Origin: Nocardia pneumoniae NBRC 100136
GTDB taxonomy: Bacteria > Actinomycetota > Actinomycetes > Mycobacteriales > Mycobacteriaceae
Assembly: GCF_000308755.1 (NCBI RefSeq)
Contig: NZ_BAGF01000016.1
Location: 1 to 64,000, forward strand
Length of the DNA stretch: 64,000 nucleotides
Direction: 5' to 3'
Positions 15,975-25,077 of the stretch are shown one piece after another. A model generated the notes under the pieces. That model was not told where the DNA came from, did no database searches, and saw only the letters and a program-made list of their open reading frames with translations. Made by a program: the position numbers and the translations under genes. Numbering within the stretch: the first letter of the stretch is position 1; every line of letters starts with the position of its first letter.

Positions 15975-17441
15975 TCAGGAGACCGGCGTGAGGGTGTAGT
16001 GCGCGGGATCGAGGTGACGGGTGCGGCGGCGGTAGCTGGTCTGCGAGCCGGGCCAGTTGTTGGTGATGCGGCCCGCGGCGTCGCGGTACCAGCTGGCGCA
16101 GAAGTTCCACGGCGTGCGGGCCAGCCGTCGCTGGAGGACGGTGTTGTAGTCCTGCTCCAGATCCGCGCGCACGTCCAGGCAGTGGCCGGGGTGGTCGGTG
16201 AGCAACTGGACGGCCTGACGGATGTAGCGGGCCTGCGACTCGAGCATGTAGATGATGGAGCCGACGCCGAGATTGGTGTTCGGCCCGTAGACCAGGAACA
16301 GATTCGGGAAATCCGGCACGGCGATGCCGTAGTACGCGTGCGCGCCCTCGGCCCAGGCTTCCGAGAGCGTGCGGCCCGCGCGACCGCGGATAGTCATCGG
16401 CCAGAGGAATTCGGTGCCCTTGAAACCGGTGCCGTAGATGATCACGTCCACCTCGTGCACCGCCCCGTCGGCGGTGCGCAGGCCCTCCGGGATGATCTCC
16501 GTGATCGGCGTGGTCTCCACCCGCACGTTCGGCTGGGTCAGCGCAGGGTAGTAGTCGTTGGAGAACAGGACGCGTTTGCAACCGATCGGGTAGTCGGGGG
16601 TGAGTTTGTCCCGCAGGTCCGGGTCCTCGACCTGTCTGGCCAGGTGCCAGGCGGCGATGCGGGCCATGAACCGCGTGATCGCGGGAAGCTCGACCAGCCC
16701 GAGGGAGAAGAATTCGGCGATCGACCACCAGCCGAACCGTTCGACCAGCAGCGCACCGGGCACCCGGGCGAACAGGTTGTGCTGGATCGGGGAGTAGTCG
16801 GTGTCGAATTTCGGGATCACCCAGGCAGGGGTGCGCTGGAACAGCGTCAGGTGGGCGACCTTCGGCTGAATTTCCGGGATGTACTGGACGGCGCTGGCCC
16901 CGGTGCCGACGCAGGCGACGCGTTTGCCGGTGAGCTCGACGTCGTGGTCCCACTCGGCCGAGTGGAACGACGGGCCGCTGAAGCTGTCCAGGCCCGGGAT
17001 GGCCGGCATGGCCGGGCGGGACAGCTGGCCGACCGCCGAGATCAGCACGTCCGCGGTCCGGGTGTCCTCATCGGCGGTGCGGACGGTCCAGTGGCCGGTG
17101 GCGTCGTCGAATTCCGCGTCGGTCACGGTGGTGTCGAACTGGATCGCGTCGAGCACGCCGTGCCGTTCGGCGACGCCGCGCAGGTAGCCGTGGATGGCCG
17201 CGCGCCCCGAGTACCGCTGCGGCCAGTCCGGCTTCGGTTCGAACGAGTACGAGTACAACGGGGACGGCACGTCGCAGGCGGCGCCGGGGTAGGTGTTCTC
17301 CCGCCACACCCCGCCGAGGTCGGCCGCGCGCTCGAGGATGGTGATGTCGTGGAAACCGTGGCGGCGCAATTCGATCGCCATCCCGATGCCGCCGAAGCCT
17401 GCGCCGATGATGAGGATCGCCGGCCCATTGCGCGCTGTCAC
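15975..17441 (-). CDS. FAD-dependent monooxygenase, Baeyer-Villiger type
   Basis: A protein of about 488 residues with two Rossmann motifs, IIGAGFGGIG near the start and VACVGTGASAVQ in the middle. Between them is the Baeyer-Villiger fingerprint FSGPSFHSAEWD (FxGxxxHxxxWP/D). It should bind FAD and NADPH and oxidise ketones to esters or perform related S/N-oxidations. The start is either GTG at 17441 or GTG at 17453; the first puts the FAD motif at the usual distance. The divergent AraC gene 90 bases away is the likely regulator. Confidence 0.9.
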   Translation of the reverse strand: MTARNGPAILIIGAGFGGIGMAIELRRHGFHDITILERAADLGGVWRENTYPGAACDVPSPLYSYSFEPKPDWPQRYSGRAAIHGYLRGVAERHGVLDAIQFDTTVTDAEFDDATGHWTVRTADEDTRTADVLISAVGQLSRPAMPAIPGLDSFSGPSFHSAEWDHDVELTGKRVACVGTGASAVQYIPEIQPKVAHLTLFQRTPAWVIPKFDTDYSPIQHNLFARVPGALLVERFGWWSIAEFFSLGLVELPAITRFMARIAAWHLARQVEDPDLRDKLTPDYPIGCKRVLFSNDYYPALTQPNVRVETTPITEIIPEGLRTADGAVHEVDVIIYGTGFKGTEFLWPMTIRGRAGRTLSEAWAEGAHAYYGIAVPDFPNLFLVYGPNTNLGVGSIIYMLESQARYIRQAVQLLTDHPGHCLDVRADLEQDYNTVLQRRLARTPWNFCASWYRDAAGRITNNWPGSQTSYRRRTRHLDPAHYTLTPVS

Positions 17442-17531
17442 GGGGCACCACACTCCTCATTGCGACCGTAGATGACTCCACTGTAGGAGCCCGCGGTCCG
17501 TCGTATCGAGAAATTCGGCCATACTGTCCGC

Positions 17532-18593
17532 GTGGAGCGCGTGCAGGATCCGGAGATCCGCGATTGGAACTTCCCGCGCGGCGTGGCCAGCGTGGCGCTG
17601 ATGGTCGGCTACGCGGTCGAGCACGGCGTGCCCACCGCGCGCATGCTGCACGGCACCGGGCTGACCGAGCAGCAGCTGCGGGACCCGGACGCGCAGATCG
17701 ACGCGCATACCGAATTGGCGGTGATCCGCAATCTGGCCCGTGCGCTCGCCGACCGGCCCGCCCTTGGCGTCGAGGTGGGCCGCCGCTATCGGATCACGAC
17801 GTTCGGCATTTTCGGGTTCGCCTGCGTCAGCAGCCCGACGCTCGGGGAGGCGATCGACTTCGCGCTGCGCTACCTGGACCTCAGCTTCACCTTCTGCCTA
17901 CCGGAGGCCCAGTTTCGCGAGGACGAGTTCGTCGCCGTGGTGCACGACGAGTCGGTGCCCGCGGACGTGCGCCAGTTCCTCGTCGAACGCGACGTCACCG
18001 CGATGCACCAGGTGATGAGCGACCTGCTCGGCACGCGGCTGCCGCTGACCAGGGCCGAATTCCGGTTTCCCGCACCGAGTTACGCGGACCGGATCGAGGA
18101 GGTCACGGCGGTGCCGCCGCGATTCGGCATGCCGGACAACCTGTTCGCCATCGAACCCGTCCTGCTGGAACGGCCGCTGCCCCAGGCCAACGAGCACACC
18201 TGGGCGATGTGCCTGGCGCAGTGCCGTGAGCTGGTGCACCGGCGCAGGGCCCGCACGGGCATCGCGGCCGAGGTTCGGGAGCGCTTGGTGCCGCGCGGTG
18301 GCGTGGACGGATTCGCCGCGCCGCCCGGCATCGACGCGGTGGCAAGCGATTTGAACATGAGCACGCGCACGCTGCGCCGCCACCTCGACGCCGCCGGCAC
18401 CAGTTATCGCGCTCTGCTGGACGAAGTCCGCCGCGCCTTGGCCGAGGAAATGCTCACGGCCACACCGCTATCGGTGAGCGATGTCGCGATCCGTCTCGGC
18501 TACGCCGAAGCCTCGACATTCATCTTCGCGTTCAAGCGGTGGACCGGTAACACCCCCGCGGCCTATCGCCGCGAACGCGCCGCCCGACGTTAG
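17532..18593 (+). CDS. AraC-family transcriptional regulator
   Basis: A 353-residue protein. The N-terminal ligand-type domain (residues 15-200, RGVASVALMVGYAVEHGVPTARMLHGTGLTEQQL and FGIFGFACVSSPTLGEAIDFALRYLDLSF) matches the group with an arabinose-binding-like module. The C-terminal double helix-turn-helix lies at about 262-350, with LNMSTRTLRRHLDAAGTSYRALLDEVR and VSDVAIRLGYAEASTFIFAFKRWTGNTPAAYRRE. It is divergent from the monooxygenase gene and probably controls it. Its stop overlaps the convergent gene's stop (TTAG). Confidence 0.92.
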   Translation: MERVQDPEIRDWNFPRGVASVALMVGYAVEHGVPTARMLHGTGLTEQQLRDPDAQIDAHTELAVIRNLARALADRPALGVEVGRRYRITTFGIFGFACVSSPTLGEAIDFALRYLDLSFTFCLPEAQFREDEFVAVVHDESVPADVRQFLVERDVTAMHQVMSDLLGTRLPLTRAEFRFPAPSYADRIEEVTAVPPRFGMPDNLFAIEPVLLERPLPQANEHTWAMCLAQCRELVHRRRARTGIAAEVRERLVPRGGVDGFAAPPGIDAVASDLNMSTRTLRRHLDAAGTSYRALLDEVRRALAEEMLTATPLSVSDVAIRLGYAEASTFIFAFKRWTGNTPAAYRRERAARR

Positions 18594-19267
18594 CCCCCTT
18601 CGCCGCGCCCGCTCCGGCTGCCGGTATAGGCCAGCTCGCGGATCTTGCCGATCGCTTTGGGGAACAGTTCTACTTCCGATGGGTGATTGAGCATCGGATC
18701 GAAATAGTCCGTCCGGTACTCGGCCGATTCGGCATGCCGCAGCGTGATGTGGGCCAGTCGCAGTCGTGGCCCGCCAAGACGGCTCGCGGTGAGGGTGAAA
18801 CTCACCATGCGCTCGTCCAGAAAGGAGTCCATTGCCTCGAGCGATGCCGACGCGGGCTGCTCGCCGTCGGGCTCGGCGAAGAACCAGGTTGGCGCGGAAT
18901 TGCCGATCCGGTAGGGCTGCAAGGAACCGTAGCGGGCGCTGGCCCAGCCGCGGGCCGGGGTGAACACCAGTCGGCCGAGCAATCCGCCTCCGGTGGTGGC
19001 CAAGGTGAAATCCCACGGTTCGTCGTCGCGATCGAGCACCCGGAACGCGAATCCGAGCACATCGGGCAGGCCGCCCGGCATTCCCGCCCCCTTGGACAAC
19101 CGCGCGATCACCGCTCGCTCACCGGCTCCGAAGAGCGGCTCGAACTCAGTCTCCGCGTGCAATCGGCCGGACAGGTGCAGACCGTTGGGATGGAACACCC
19201 GAGCATGCCGGATACGCGCTCCGGTCGCGAACGCGCCTTTCACCATTGCGGCTGGTAGGTCGACCAT
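18590..19267 (-). CDS. Protein of uncertain function, possibly catalase-core-like
   Basis: A 225-residue protein without a family I can name with confidence. RIRHARVFHPNGLHLSGRLHAE, VIARLSKGAGMPGGLPDVLGFAFRVLD and PWDFTLATTGG recall the small catalase-related proteins, where His near the start and an R-x-S-x strand shape a haem pocket. ARYGSLQPYRIGNSAPTWFFAEPDG and SFTLTASRLGGPRLRLAHITL continue that pattern. It ends convergent with the AraC gene, with a four-base overlap. No signal peptide is seen. Haem binding or peroxidase activity is only an inference from the fold resemblance. Confidence 0.65.
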   Translation of the reverse strand: MVDLPAAMVKGAFATGARIRHARVFHPNGLHLSGRLHAETEFEPLFGAGERAVIARLSKGAGMPGGLPDVLGFAFRVLDRDDEPWDFTLATTGGGLLGRLVFTPARGWASARYGSLQPYRIGNSAPTWFFAEPDGEQPASASLEAMDSFLDERMVSFTLTASRLGGPRLRLAHITLRHAESAEYRTDYFDPMLNHPSEVELFPKAIGKIRELAYTGSRSGRGEGG

Positions 19268-19335
19268 GGCGGTGCCTCCGGGTAGACGTCCGTTGTGTCT
19301 CCCGATTGCCCCGGCACGCGCCGGGTAAACCGCGC

Positions 19336-20121
19336 TCAGCCCGGCTGCACGCCGATCCGGCCGCCCATCGGAACCGTACGGAAATGCGTGGTCAGGCGGT
19401 AATCGTCATCGATGACGTGCAGCGAGACCGCCGGGTCGGGCGCGTAGTCCATGACGTGGTCGGGCAGGTCCAGTTCCCATTCACCGGCCAGCACCGACGC
19501 CGTGCTCGGCGCCACCAGCAGCGGGCGCCCCGCGAACGTGGTGGTCGCCGCGGAGTGCGCGTGCCCGGTGAGCACCGCGACGATCCGCTCGTCGGCGGCG
19601 ACCAGGTCGGCGAGCCGCTGCGGGTCGGCGAGTGCGATCTCGTCCACGATCGGGCTGTGCAGACGCGCGGGCGGGTGGTGCAGCGCGAGCAGGATCGGCT
19701 TGCCCGCGGGCGCCGCCGCGAGTACGTCGCGCAACCAGCCGTAGGTCTCCTCGGAGAGTCGTCCACCCGCCTCGCCGGGGATGCTCGAATCCAGCAGGGC
19801 GATGGTGAGATCACCGATCCGATGGACCCGGTTGATCGGGGCGGCGGAGGTGTGCTCGCCGAGCAGCGCGGTGCGGAATCCGGCGCGGTCGTCGTGGTTG
19901 CCCGGGATGGCGTACAGCGGGATCTCGGTGTCGAACGCGAGCTTGGCCTCGGCGTACTGCTCGGGTTTACCGGAATCGGTGATGTCGCCGGTCACCAGAA
20001 TGGCATCGGGCCTGCGGCGCAGGCCGGCGAGGAATGCCAGCACCCGCTGCACACGTTCGGCATTGCGGGTGCCGAGATCGAAATGTGTGTCGCTGACCTG
20101 AGCCACCAGGATCATCGGCAT
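19336..20121 (-). CDS. cpdA: Cyclic-nucleotide phosphodiesterase (CpdA/Rv0805-like)
   Basis: A 261-residue calcineurin-type metallophosphoesterase with all metal motifs: SDTHFD (DxH), VTGDITDSG (GDxxD), PGNHDDRAG (GNHD), ALHHPPARL and LTGHAHSAA (GHxH). This set is the class III cAMP phosphodiesterase type such as Rv0805, which hydrolyses 3',5'-cAMP and other phosphodiesters using two metals. An adenylate cyclase gene lies about 2.5 kb away on the same strand, so the region may handle both making and removing cAMP. Confidence 0.87.
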   Translation of the reverse strand: MPMILVAQVSDTHFDLGTRNAERVQRVLAFLAGLRRRPDAILVTGDITDSGKPEQYAEAKLAFDTEIPLYAIPGNHDDRAGFRTALLGEHTSAAPINRVHRIGDLTIALLDSSIPGEAGGRLSEETYGWLRDVLAAAPAGKPILLALHHPPARLHSPIVDEIALADPQRLADLVAADERIVAVLTGHAHSAATTTFAGRPLLVAPSTASVLAGEWELDLPDHVMDYAPDPAVSLHVIDDDYRLTTHFRTVPMGGRIGVQPG

Positions 20122-20267
20122 TCGCTTTCGCTAGGGGTTCGCTGCGTTGCGTCAGAGTGTGCCCGGGTCGCGGCCTCGGCACTTCCTCAGGCTAGTTGAC
20201 CTGCGTATTACCCGTCGTCATGACGCTCGCCACCCGCTTTGTCGTGCTCGTTGATTTGTGGTCGCAG

Positions 20268-20729
20268 TCACAATGGGGGCTTCGCTTCGCTTCCGTCTCG
20301 AGACTGCTCGGCTACCGCGTCGGACAGAATGCGCAGGGCGCGCAGGAACACGCGCCGGTCCGCGGTGGGCAGCCGCTCGAGCAATCGGTCTTCTCGGGCC
20401 TGGATATCGCGCTGGGCGCGATCCCGCAGCGCCCGGCCCGCCTCGGTGAGCGATACCAGGTTCACCCGCCGGTCCGCCGGATCCGGTTCGCGGGCGATGA
20501 GACCGCGCCGCTGCAACTCGTCGAGCACGCCGATGATGCGGGTCTTGTCCGCGCCGATCGCTTTGGCCAGCGCCGCCTGGGTGTAGACGGGCTCGGCGCC
20601 GAGGCCGAGCAGGACGGCATACCCCCACATCGACAACTCGTATCGGTCCAGGACGGGCAACTCCGCGGCCATGAGCGCCCGCCCGAGCGGCACGATCATC
20701 GCGGCGAGATCGGGACGGGCGTTCGGCAT
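20268..20729 (-). CDS. MarR-family transcriptional regulator
   Basis: A 153-residue winged-helix regulator. The recognition part is YTQAALAKAIGADKTRIIGVLDELQRRGLIAREPDPADRRVNLVSLTEAGRAL, with the DxR wing. The ATG at 20729 (MPNARPDLAAMIVP) is chosen because it opens the dimerisation helix; longer in-frame extensions run across the divergent gene. A perfect 10-10-10 inverted repeat lies 20 bases upstream, between this gene and its divergent neighbour, and is the likely operator for both. Confidence 0.9.
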   Translation of the reverse strand: MPNARPDLAAMIVPLGRALMAAELPVLDRYELSMWGYAVLLGLGAEPVYTQAALAKAIGADKTRIIGVLDELQRRGLIAREPDPADRRVNLVSLTEAGRALRDRAQRDIQAREDRLLERLPTADRRVFLRALRILSDAVAEQSRDGSEAKPPL

Positions 20730-20748
20730 GGGTCGACGATACTGCTTG

Positions 20749-20778
20749 GCATATCGTACGCAGGCGCTTACGATATGC
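20749..20778. promoter_or_regulatory. Perfect inverted repeat, probable MarR operator
   Basis: GCATATCGTA (20749-20758) and its exact reverse complement TACGATATGC (20769-20778) are separated by ten bases. The element sits in the divergent space between the marR gene and the DinB-like gene. The right arm contains the ATG at 20775, so binding would cover the start of the plus-strand gene. Confidence 0.85.
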
Positions 20779-21389
20779 TCATGCATACAATTAACCCAGA
20801 GGAACTCCGCGGTCGGCACGCCCGCGCCGTCGACCTGAGCGTGGCCGCCGTCGCCCGTGTGCGACGTGATCAGCTCGGCAACGAAACGCCCTGTGCGGCT
20901 TGGCGGCTCCAGGATCTGCTGGAGCACATGATCGCGCAGAACCACGGCTTCGCCGCCGCCGCGCGCGGCGGCGATGATCCCGCGCTCTGGACCGTCCGCC
21001 CTTCCGCCGATCCGGTCGCGGACTATCGCGCCTCGGCCGACGACGTGCTCGCCGCGTTCGCTGCCGAGGACCTCTTCGAGCGCACGCTCGAGCTCGCGGA
21101 AATCCTGCCCGGCTACGGTTTTCCCGCGGCACGCGCGATCGGATTCCACTTGGTGGACAGCGTCGTCCACGCCTGGGATGTCGCGCGATCGATCGGCGAC
21201 ACCATCACTCTCGACGCCGACTTGGCCGAGGAGGCGCTGCGAGTCGCCCTCGCGGTCCCCGACGGCCCGGAACGCTCGGCGCCCGGCGCCGCCTTCGCAC
21301 CGGGACTGGTCGTCGCGGAAGGAACTCCGAAACTGGATCGAATGCTGCTCGTCCTCGGCCGCTCACCGAACTGGCCGGACGCCGCCTGA
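20775..21389 (+). CDS. DinB/mycothiol-dependent maleylpyruvate-isomerase-like protein (TIGR03086 type)
   Basis: A 204-residue protein of the TIGR03086 metal-binding group. ETPCAAWRLQDLLEHMIAQNHGFAAAA and GFHLVDSVVHAWDVARSIG supply the three metal-binding histidines (one in LLEHM, two in the FHLVDSVVHAWD segment). Members resemble mycothiol-dependent isomerases and thiol transferases; the substrate is unknown. Starts at 20775 and 20781 are both possible. The first lies inside the operator palindrome, the second right after it, and no ribosome binding site is visible, so a leaderless mRNA is plausible. The divergent MarR protein probably controls it. Confidence 0.85.
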   Translation: MLMHTINPEELRGRHARAVDLSVAAVARVRRDQLGNETPCAAWRLQDLLEHMIAQNHGFAAAARGGDDPALWTVRPSADPVADYRASADDVLAAFAAEDLFERTLELAEILPGYGFPAARAIGFHLVDSVVHAWDVARSIGDTITLDADLAEEALRVALAVPDGPERSAPGAAFAPGLVVAEGTPKLDRMLLVLGRSPNWPDAA

Positions 21390-21617
21390 TCGCTGCTGGT
21401 TCGAAAACGGCAGTGCGCCGCATCCACGGGCAGTTCGGGACTTTCACCCCGCCGGGAGATTTGCGCCGCAGTTCGGCGATGCCACCTCCACTACGGGCGC
21501 GCGGTGCTCGCATAGGAACGCTCGACTGGCCCGACCGAGCTCTTCGCATAGCGTTTCCACTCGTCGGAGGGGGTGCTGAGGAAACGAGACGTATGCGTGG
21601 AACTCGGCAGCGGGGGA

Positions 21618-22385
21618 CTACTGGATCGTGCGGAGCAGTTCGGCTGTGCGTTCGAGGACGGCCTGGTCGGCGGCTAGGCCCATCGGTCGCCAGAATTCGG
21701 CGTCGGGGTCGGCGGTCAGCGTGAGTTCCGGTGGCGTCCGCCAGGAGGCCGAGAGGCCGAGACGCCAGGAGTGCAGGTAGGTTCGCTCGTGCGTGCCGGA
21801 CCGGTCGAACAGGGGGTCGCCGACGATCGGGTGTCCGGTCCAGGCCAGGTGAACCCGGATCTGATGGCGTCGGCCGGTGATCGGGCGCAGGGCGAGCACG
21901 GTGTGCGCCGGGGCGCGCAACACCGTCGCGAAGTGGGTGAGCGACGGATAGTGCTTCGCGGGAAGCAGATCGGCGTCGTCGACGAACCACCGGCCCGCCG
22001 CGTGCTGGATGCGTTCCCGGGGCGCGGCGATCCGCACCCGGTTCTTGCGACCCACGCTGAGCGGCAGGTCGATCACACCGGTGTCGGGCAGTCCGGTCGC
22101 CGCGACCACCGCGAGGTACGCCTTGTCGGCGGTCTGCTTGTTGAACTGCCTGGTCAGCTCGCCGTGCGCGCCGAGTTCCTTCGCGAACAGGATCAGGCCG
22201 GAGGTCACCTTGTCGATCCGGTGCACCGGATACAACGTCTCACCCGCGGCGGCGGCGAGTTCGACGATGTCGGTGTCGTGCCGTTCCCCGGTCACCGAAA
22301 TCCCGGCCGGTTTGTGCAACGCCAGAATGGCGTCGTCCTCCTCGACCAGGGAACGCGCGCGCAGCTGTGACCAGTCCGTTTCCAC
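21618..22385 (-). CDS. RluA-family pseudouridine synthase
   Basis: A 255-residue protein with the RluA-family catalytic motif HRIDKVTSGLILFAK (catalytic Asp in HRID), KAYLAVV and the C-terminal RPITGRRHQIRVHLAWTGHPIVGDPLFD. It isomerises uridines in rRNA or tRNA in the cytoplasm; the target site cannot be told. It lacks a clear S4 domain, as in several short RluA paralogues. It starts with GTG. The 228 bases downstream (21390-21617) show no gene. Confidence 0.9.
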   Translation of the reverse strand: METDWSQLRARSLVEEDDAILALHKPAGISVTGERHDTDIVELAAAAGETLYPVHRIDKVTSGLILFAKELGAHGELTRQFNKQTADKAYLAVVAATGLPDTGVIDLPLSVGRKNRVRIAAPRERIQHAAGRWFVDDADLLPAKHYPSLTHFATVLRAPAHTVLALRPITGRRHQIRVHLAWTGHPIVGDPLFDRSGTHERTYLHSWRLGLSASWRTPPELTLTADPDAEFWRPMGLAADQAVLERTAELLRTIQ

Positions 22386-22584
22386 CGGACGAGCATAGGG
22401 GCGCAGCCGGTCGCGGTCCGTCCGGGGATCGTGCTGGGCTGGGGGCAGCCGCTGAAGGGCAGGCGGGCGGAGTCTGTCTATGGCCGGTGCTGGGCTGAGT
22501 GGAGGTAGGGAGCCGCAGGAGGGGTGTAGGCGGGTGGAGTCCGTCCGTAGCTCACGCCGGGCCGAGTGGAGGCGAGGCGGCCGC

Positions 22585-23595
22585 TTACTTGTCGTTTCTG
22601 CCGTTGCGGCGCAGCAAGTGTGGACGCAGTCGGTTGAAGCCGCGCACGCGCACGCTGCGCAAGTGTTTGATGCTGAATTGCGGGTCGCCGTCCAGCGCGG
22701 TGGCGGCCCGGTCGTCGATGAGTATGGTGCCTGGCCGCGCGACGCCGGTGAGCCGGGACGCGATGTTCACCACCGAGCCGTACAGATCGCCGAAGCGTTG
22801 CAGCACCGGGCCGTACGCCACGGCCACGCGCAGGTCCGGGGTGCCGCCGACCATCATGGTCGACTCCTGGATGGCCAAGGCGATATTGGCGGCATCGGCG
22901 GCGCTCTCGGTGGCGAACATGACTTCGTCGCCGACGTTCTTGATCACCCAGCCGCCGTTCTCGGTGATGGCGGCCGTGGTGGTGGACTCGAACGCCTCCA
23001 AGAGCATGGACAGCTCGTCGGGGTGCAGGTGCCTGGTCAGCCGGGTGTAGCCGACCATGTCGGCGAAACCGACGGCCAGTTCGCGCACCGATTCGCCCGC
23101 GGTCGTCTCCGGGTCCAGCGATCGGGACAGCGCCGCGGCCAGATGCCGCCGCCACGCATAGATGTTCAACTGCTCCAGCGTGGCGATCGCGCCCTCGGTG
23201 GCGGTGCGCACCGTCTCGGCCGGGTCGGCGCCGGGGTCCGCAGCGGCGACGCGCTCTTCGATCTCCGCGAGCACCAGGTCGATCTGCCATTCCGCCAGCC
23301 GCGCCATGCCCTGACCGAGCGTGCGCGCGGTGGCGGCCTGCTGCCGTTTGTCCGCGGAGGACAAGACATTCAGCTGTTGGAAGTTGCGGACCGCCGCGAT
23401 GTCGGCGTCGGCGTAATCGACCTCGTCGTCGCCCATGCTCGACGGGAAGCCGAGCGCCATCCACAGCCGCCGGGTGAGCGCCGTCGTCGTCCCGGACCGC
23501 TCGGCGACTTCGGTGCGGTTGTACCGGCGCGCTCCGTCGAGCAGATAGGACTCCACGACCGATTGCACCAAGTCGGACATCTCGGTGGGCACCAT
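22585..23595 (-). CDS. Class III adenylate cyclase with N-terminal regulatory domain
   Basis: A 336-residue protein. Residues 1 to about 150 match the regulatory domain of Rv1264/Rv2212-type cyclases (YLLDGARRYNRTEVAERSG, LRRHLAAALS-like helices). The C-terminal class III catalytic domain has the first metal Asp in VGFADMVGYTRLT, the adenine-selecting Lys in WVIKNVGDEVMFAT, and the transition-state Asn/Arg in YGSVVNIASRLTG. It should convert ATP to cAMP, probably as a dimer. The pH-sensing behaviour known for Rv1264 is a family property, not shown here. The 199-base region downstream has no gene. Confidence 0.92.
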   Translation of the reverse strand: MVPTEMSDLVQSVVESYLLDGARRYNRTEVAERSGTTTALTRRLWMALGFPSSMGDDEVDYADADIAAVRNFQQLNVLSSADKRQQAATARTLGQGMARLAEWQIDLVLAEIEERVAAADPGADPAETVRTATEGAIATLEQLNIYAWRRHLAAALSRSLDPETTAGESVRELAVGFADMVGYTRLTRHLHPDELSMLLEAFESTTTAAITENGGWVIKNVGDEVMFATESAADAANIALAIQESTMMVGGTPDLRVAVAYGPVLQRFGDLYGSVVNIASRLTGVARPGTILIDDRAATALDGDPQFSIKHLRSVRVRGFNRLRPHLLRRNGRNDK

Positions 23596-23716
23596 GATCC
23601 GTACCTTACGGGCAGCGCGGCTCCAGACGGCCGACCTTGGGCGAGTTCACATATTCAGTTGCTCCGCGTTGCGTCTTCGCCATGCCATCTCTGCCGCGGC
23701 TGGGTCTCGCTGGCTG

Positions 23717-24976
23717 TCAGCGGGTGGGTGTGCGGCCGCGGAAGGTCCGGCGGAGGTCATCGATCCACAGGTCGGGGATTTCCCACGGGATGAAGTGGCC
23801 GCCGCGATCGTGCGCGGTGAGGTTGACGTGGTTGTACCAAGCGGCGCGGTCGCTGGTGAGGAAATGCTCGACGCGCTGGGCGGTGGTGACGCCGGGTGGG
23901 TTCTCGTGGCCGACGAAGGTGATGCCGGTGGGCGCCTCGATGGCTGGTGTCCGGTTGTGCGACGGCGTCCACGGGTATCGGTTGTTGTTGGCGTAGGTGC
24001 GGATCGAGGTGCCGATGGAATTGCCGACCCAGAAGATCATCGCGTGGGTGAGCAGGTCGTCCTTGGTGAACACGGACTCGAGGTCGCCGCCGCTGGCGCT
24101 CCAGCTCGCCCAGCGCTGGAGGATCCAGGCGAGCATGCCGACGGGCGAGTCGGACAATCCGTAGGAGAGGGTGCTCGGTTCCAGGACGTGCGCGGCCAAG
24201 TGGACGGCGAAACGGCGTTCCAGTTCGATCATCCTGGCGCGGACGTCGGTGGGTAGCCCATCCGGGATCGGCCTGCCGCCGCTGATGTCCCAGGCGCGAT
24301 CGCCGTCGAACAGCGTCAGCTTCTGACCCGACCCGATATGGATGCCGTACAACTCGTCGGCGTACTTGTGCCCGAGCTGACCGGTGACCAGCGCGCCGAC
24401 GTCACAACCCGCCGCGGCGTACTTCGCATGGCCCAGCGTCCGGGTCATGAGGACATGCCAGAGGTCCGCGACCTTCCAGAAATTCATGTCCGGTTGGGAC
24501 AGCGGTGCGGAGAACCCGAAGCCGGGGAAGGACGGGACGATCACGTCGAACGCTTCGGCGGGATCGCCGCCGAACGCCCCCGGGTCGGCGAGGGGATCGA
24601 CAACCTTGGCCCAGTGCCAGAAGGTCCAGGGCCAACCATGGGTCAGGATCAGCGGTGTCGGGTGCGGTCCCGCACCCGGTTTGCGCATGAAATGCACGGG
24701 GACACCATCGATATCGACGAAGTAGTGCTCGTAGGCGTTGATCGCGGCCTCGGCCGCGCGCCAGTCGTAACCGGTGCGCCAGTATTCGACCAGCTCCTGC
24801 AGATAGCCCCGAGACACACCGTAGGACCAGTCCTCGTTGCCCGTGTCCAGCGGCCAGCGGGTCGATTCCAGCCGTTGCCGCAGATCGGCGAGCACCTCGT
24901 CGGCGACATGAATGGGCCTGGGCTCCAGCGGGAACCGGCCCGAGACTGCACGCGAGGAAACGGTCTCATGGCTCAT
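23717..24976 (-). CDS. Epoxide hydrolase (microsomal type, EHN domain)
   Basis: A 419-residue alpha/beta hydrolase. The N-terminal EHN domain (IHVADEVLADLRQRLESTRWP, YLQELVEYWRTGYDWRAAEAAINAYEHY) is followed by the oxyanion HGWPWTFWHW and SFPGFGFSAPL. AAGCDVGALVTGQLG replaces the usual GGDWG nucleophile elbow, with Asp retained. The C-terminal DRGGHFIPWEIPD gives the catalytic His. It should open epoxides to diols. The elbow Trp to Val and Gly to Cys changes are unusual but leave the nucleophile. Confidence 0.88.
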   Translation of the reverse strand: MSHETVSSRAVSGRFPLEPRPIHVADEVLADLRQRLESTRWPLDTGNEDWSYGVSRGYLQELVEYWRTGYDWRAAEAAINAYEHYFVDIDGVPVHFMRKPGAGPHPTPLILTHGWPWTFWHWAKVVDPLADPGAFGGDPAEAFDVIVPSFPGFGFSAPLSQPDMNFWKVADLWHVLMTRTLGHAKYAAAGCDVGALVTGQLGHKYADELYGIHIGSGQKLTLFDGDRAWDISGGRPIPDGLPTDVRARMIELERRFAVHLAAHVLEPSTLSYGLSDSPVGMLAWILQRWASWSASGGDLESVFTKDDLLTHAMIFWVGNSIGTSIRTYANNNRYPWTPSHNRTPAIEAPTGITFVGHENPPGVTTAQRVEHFLTSDRAAWYNHVNLTAHDRGGHFIPWEIPDLWIDDLRRTFRGRTPTR

Positions 24977-25077
24977 CAGGCCAGTATGCTCCGTGTGCTC
25001 GTCGGGGCCGGAGTCGGTTCACCGAGCCGGACGGCTCCCAGCAGACGCGGTTGCCCACACTCAGCGACGAAACCGAG

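Noticed and set aside
21390..21617. Possible tRNA at the GGTTCGAA segment
   Set aside because: GGTTCGAA recalls a T-loop, but no acceptor or anticodon stems can be formed around it.
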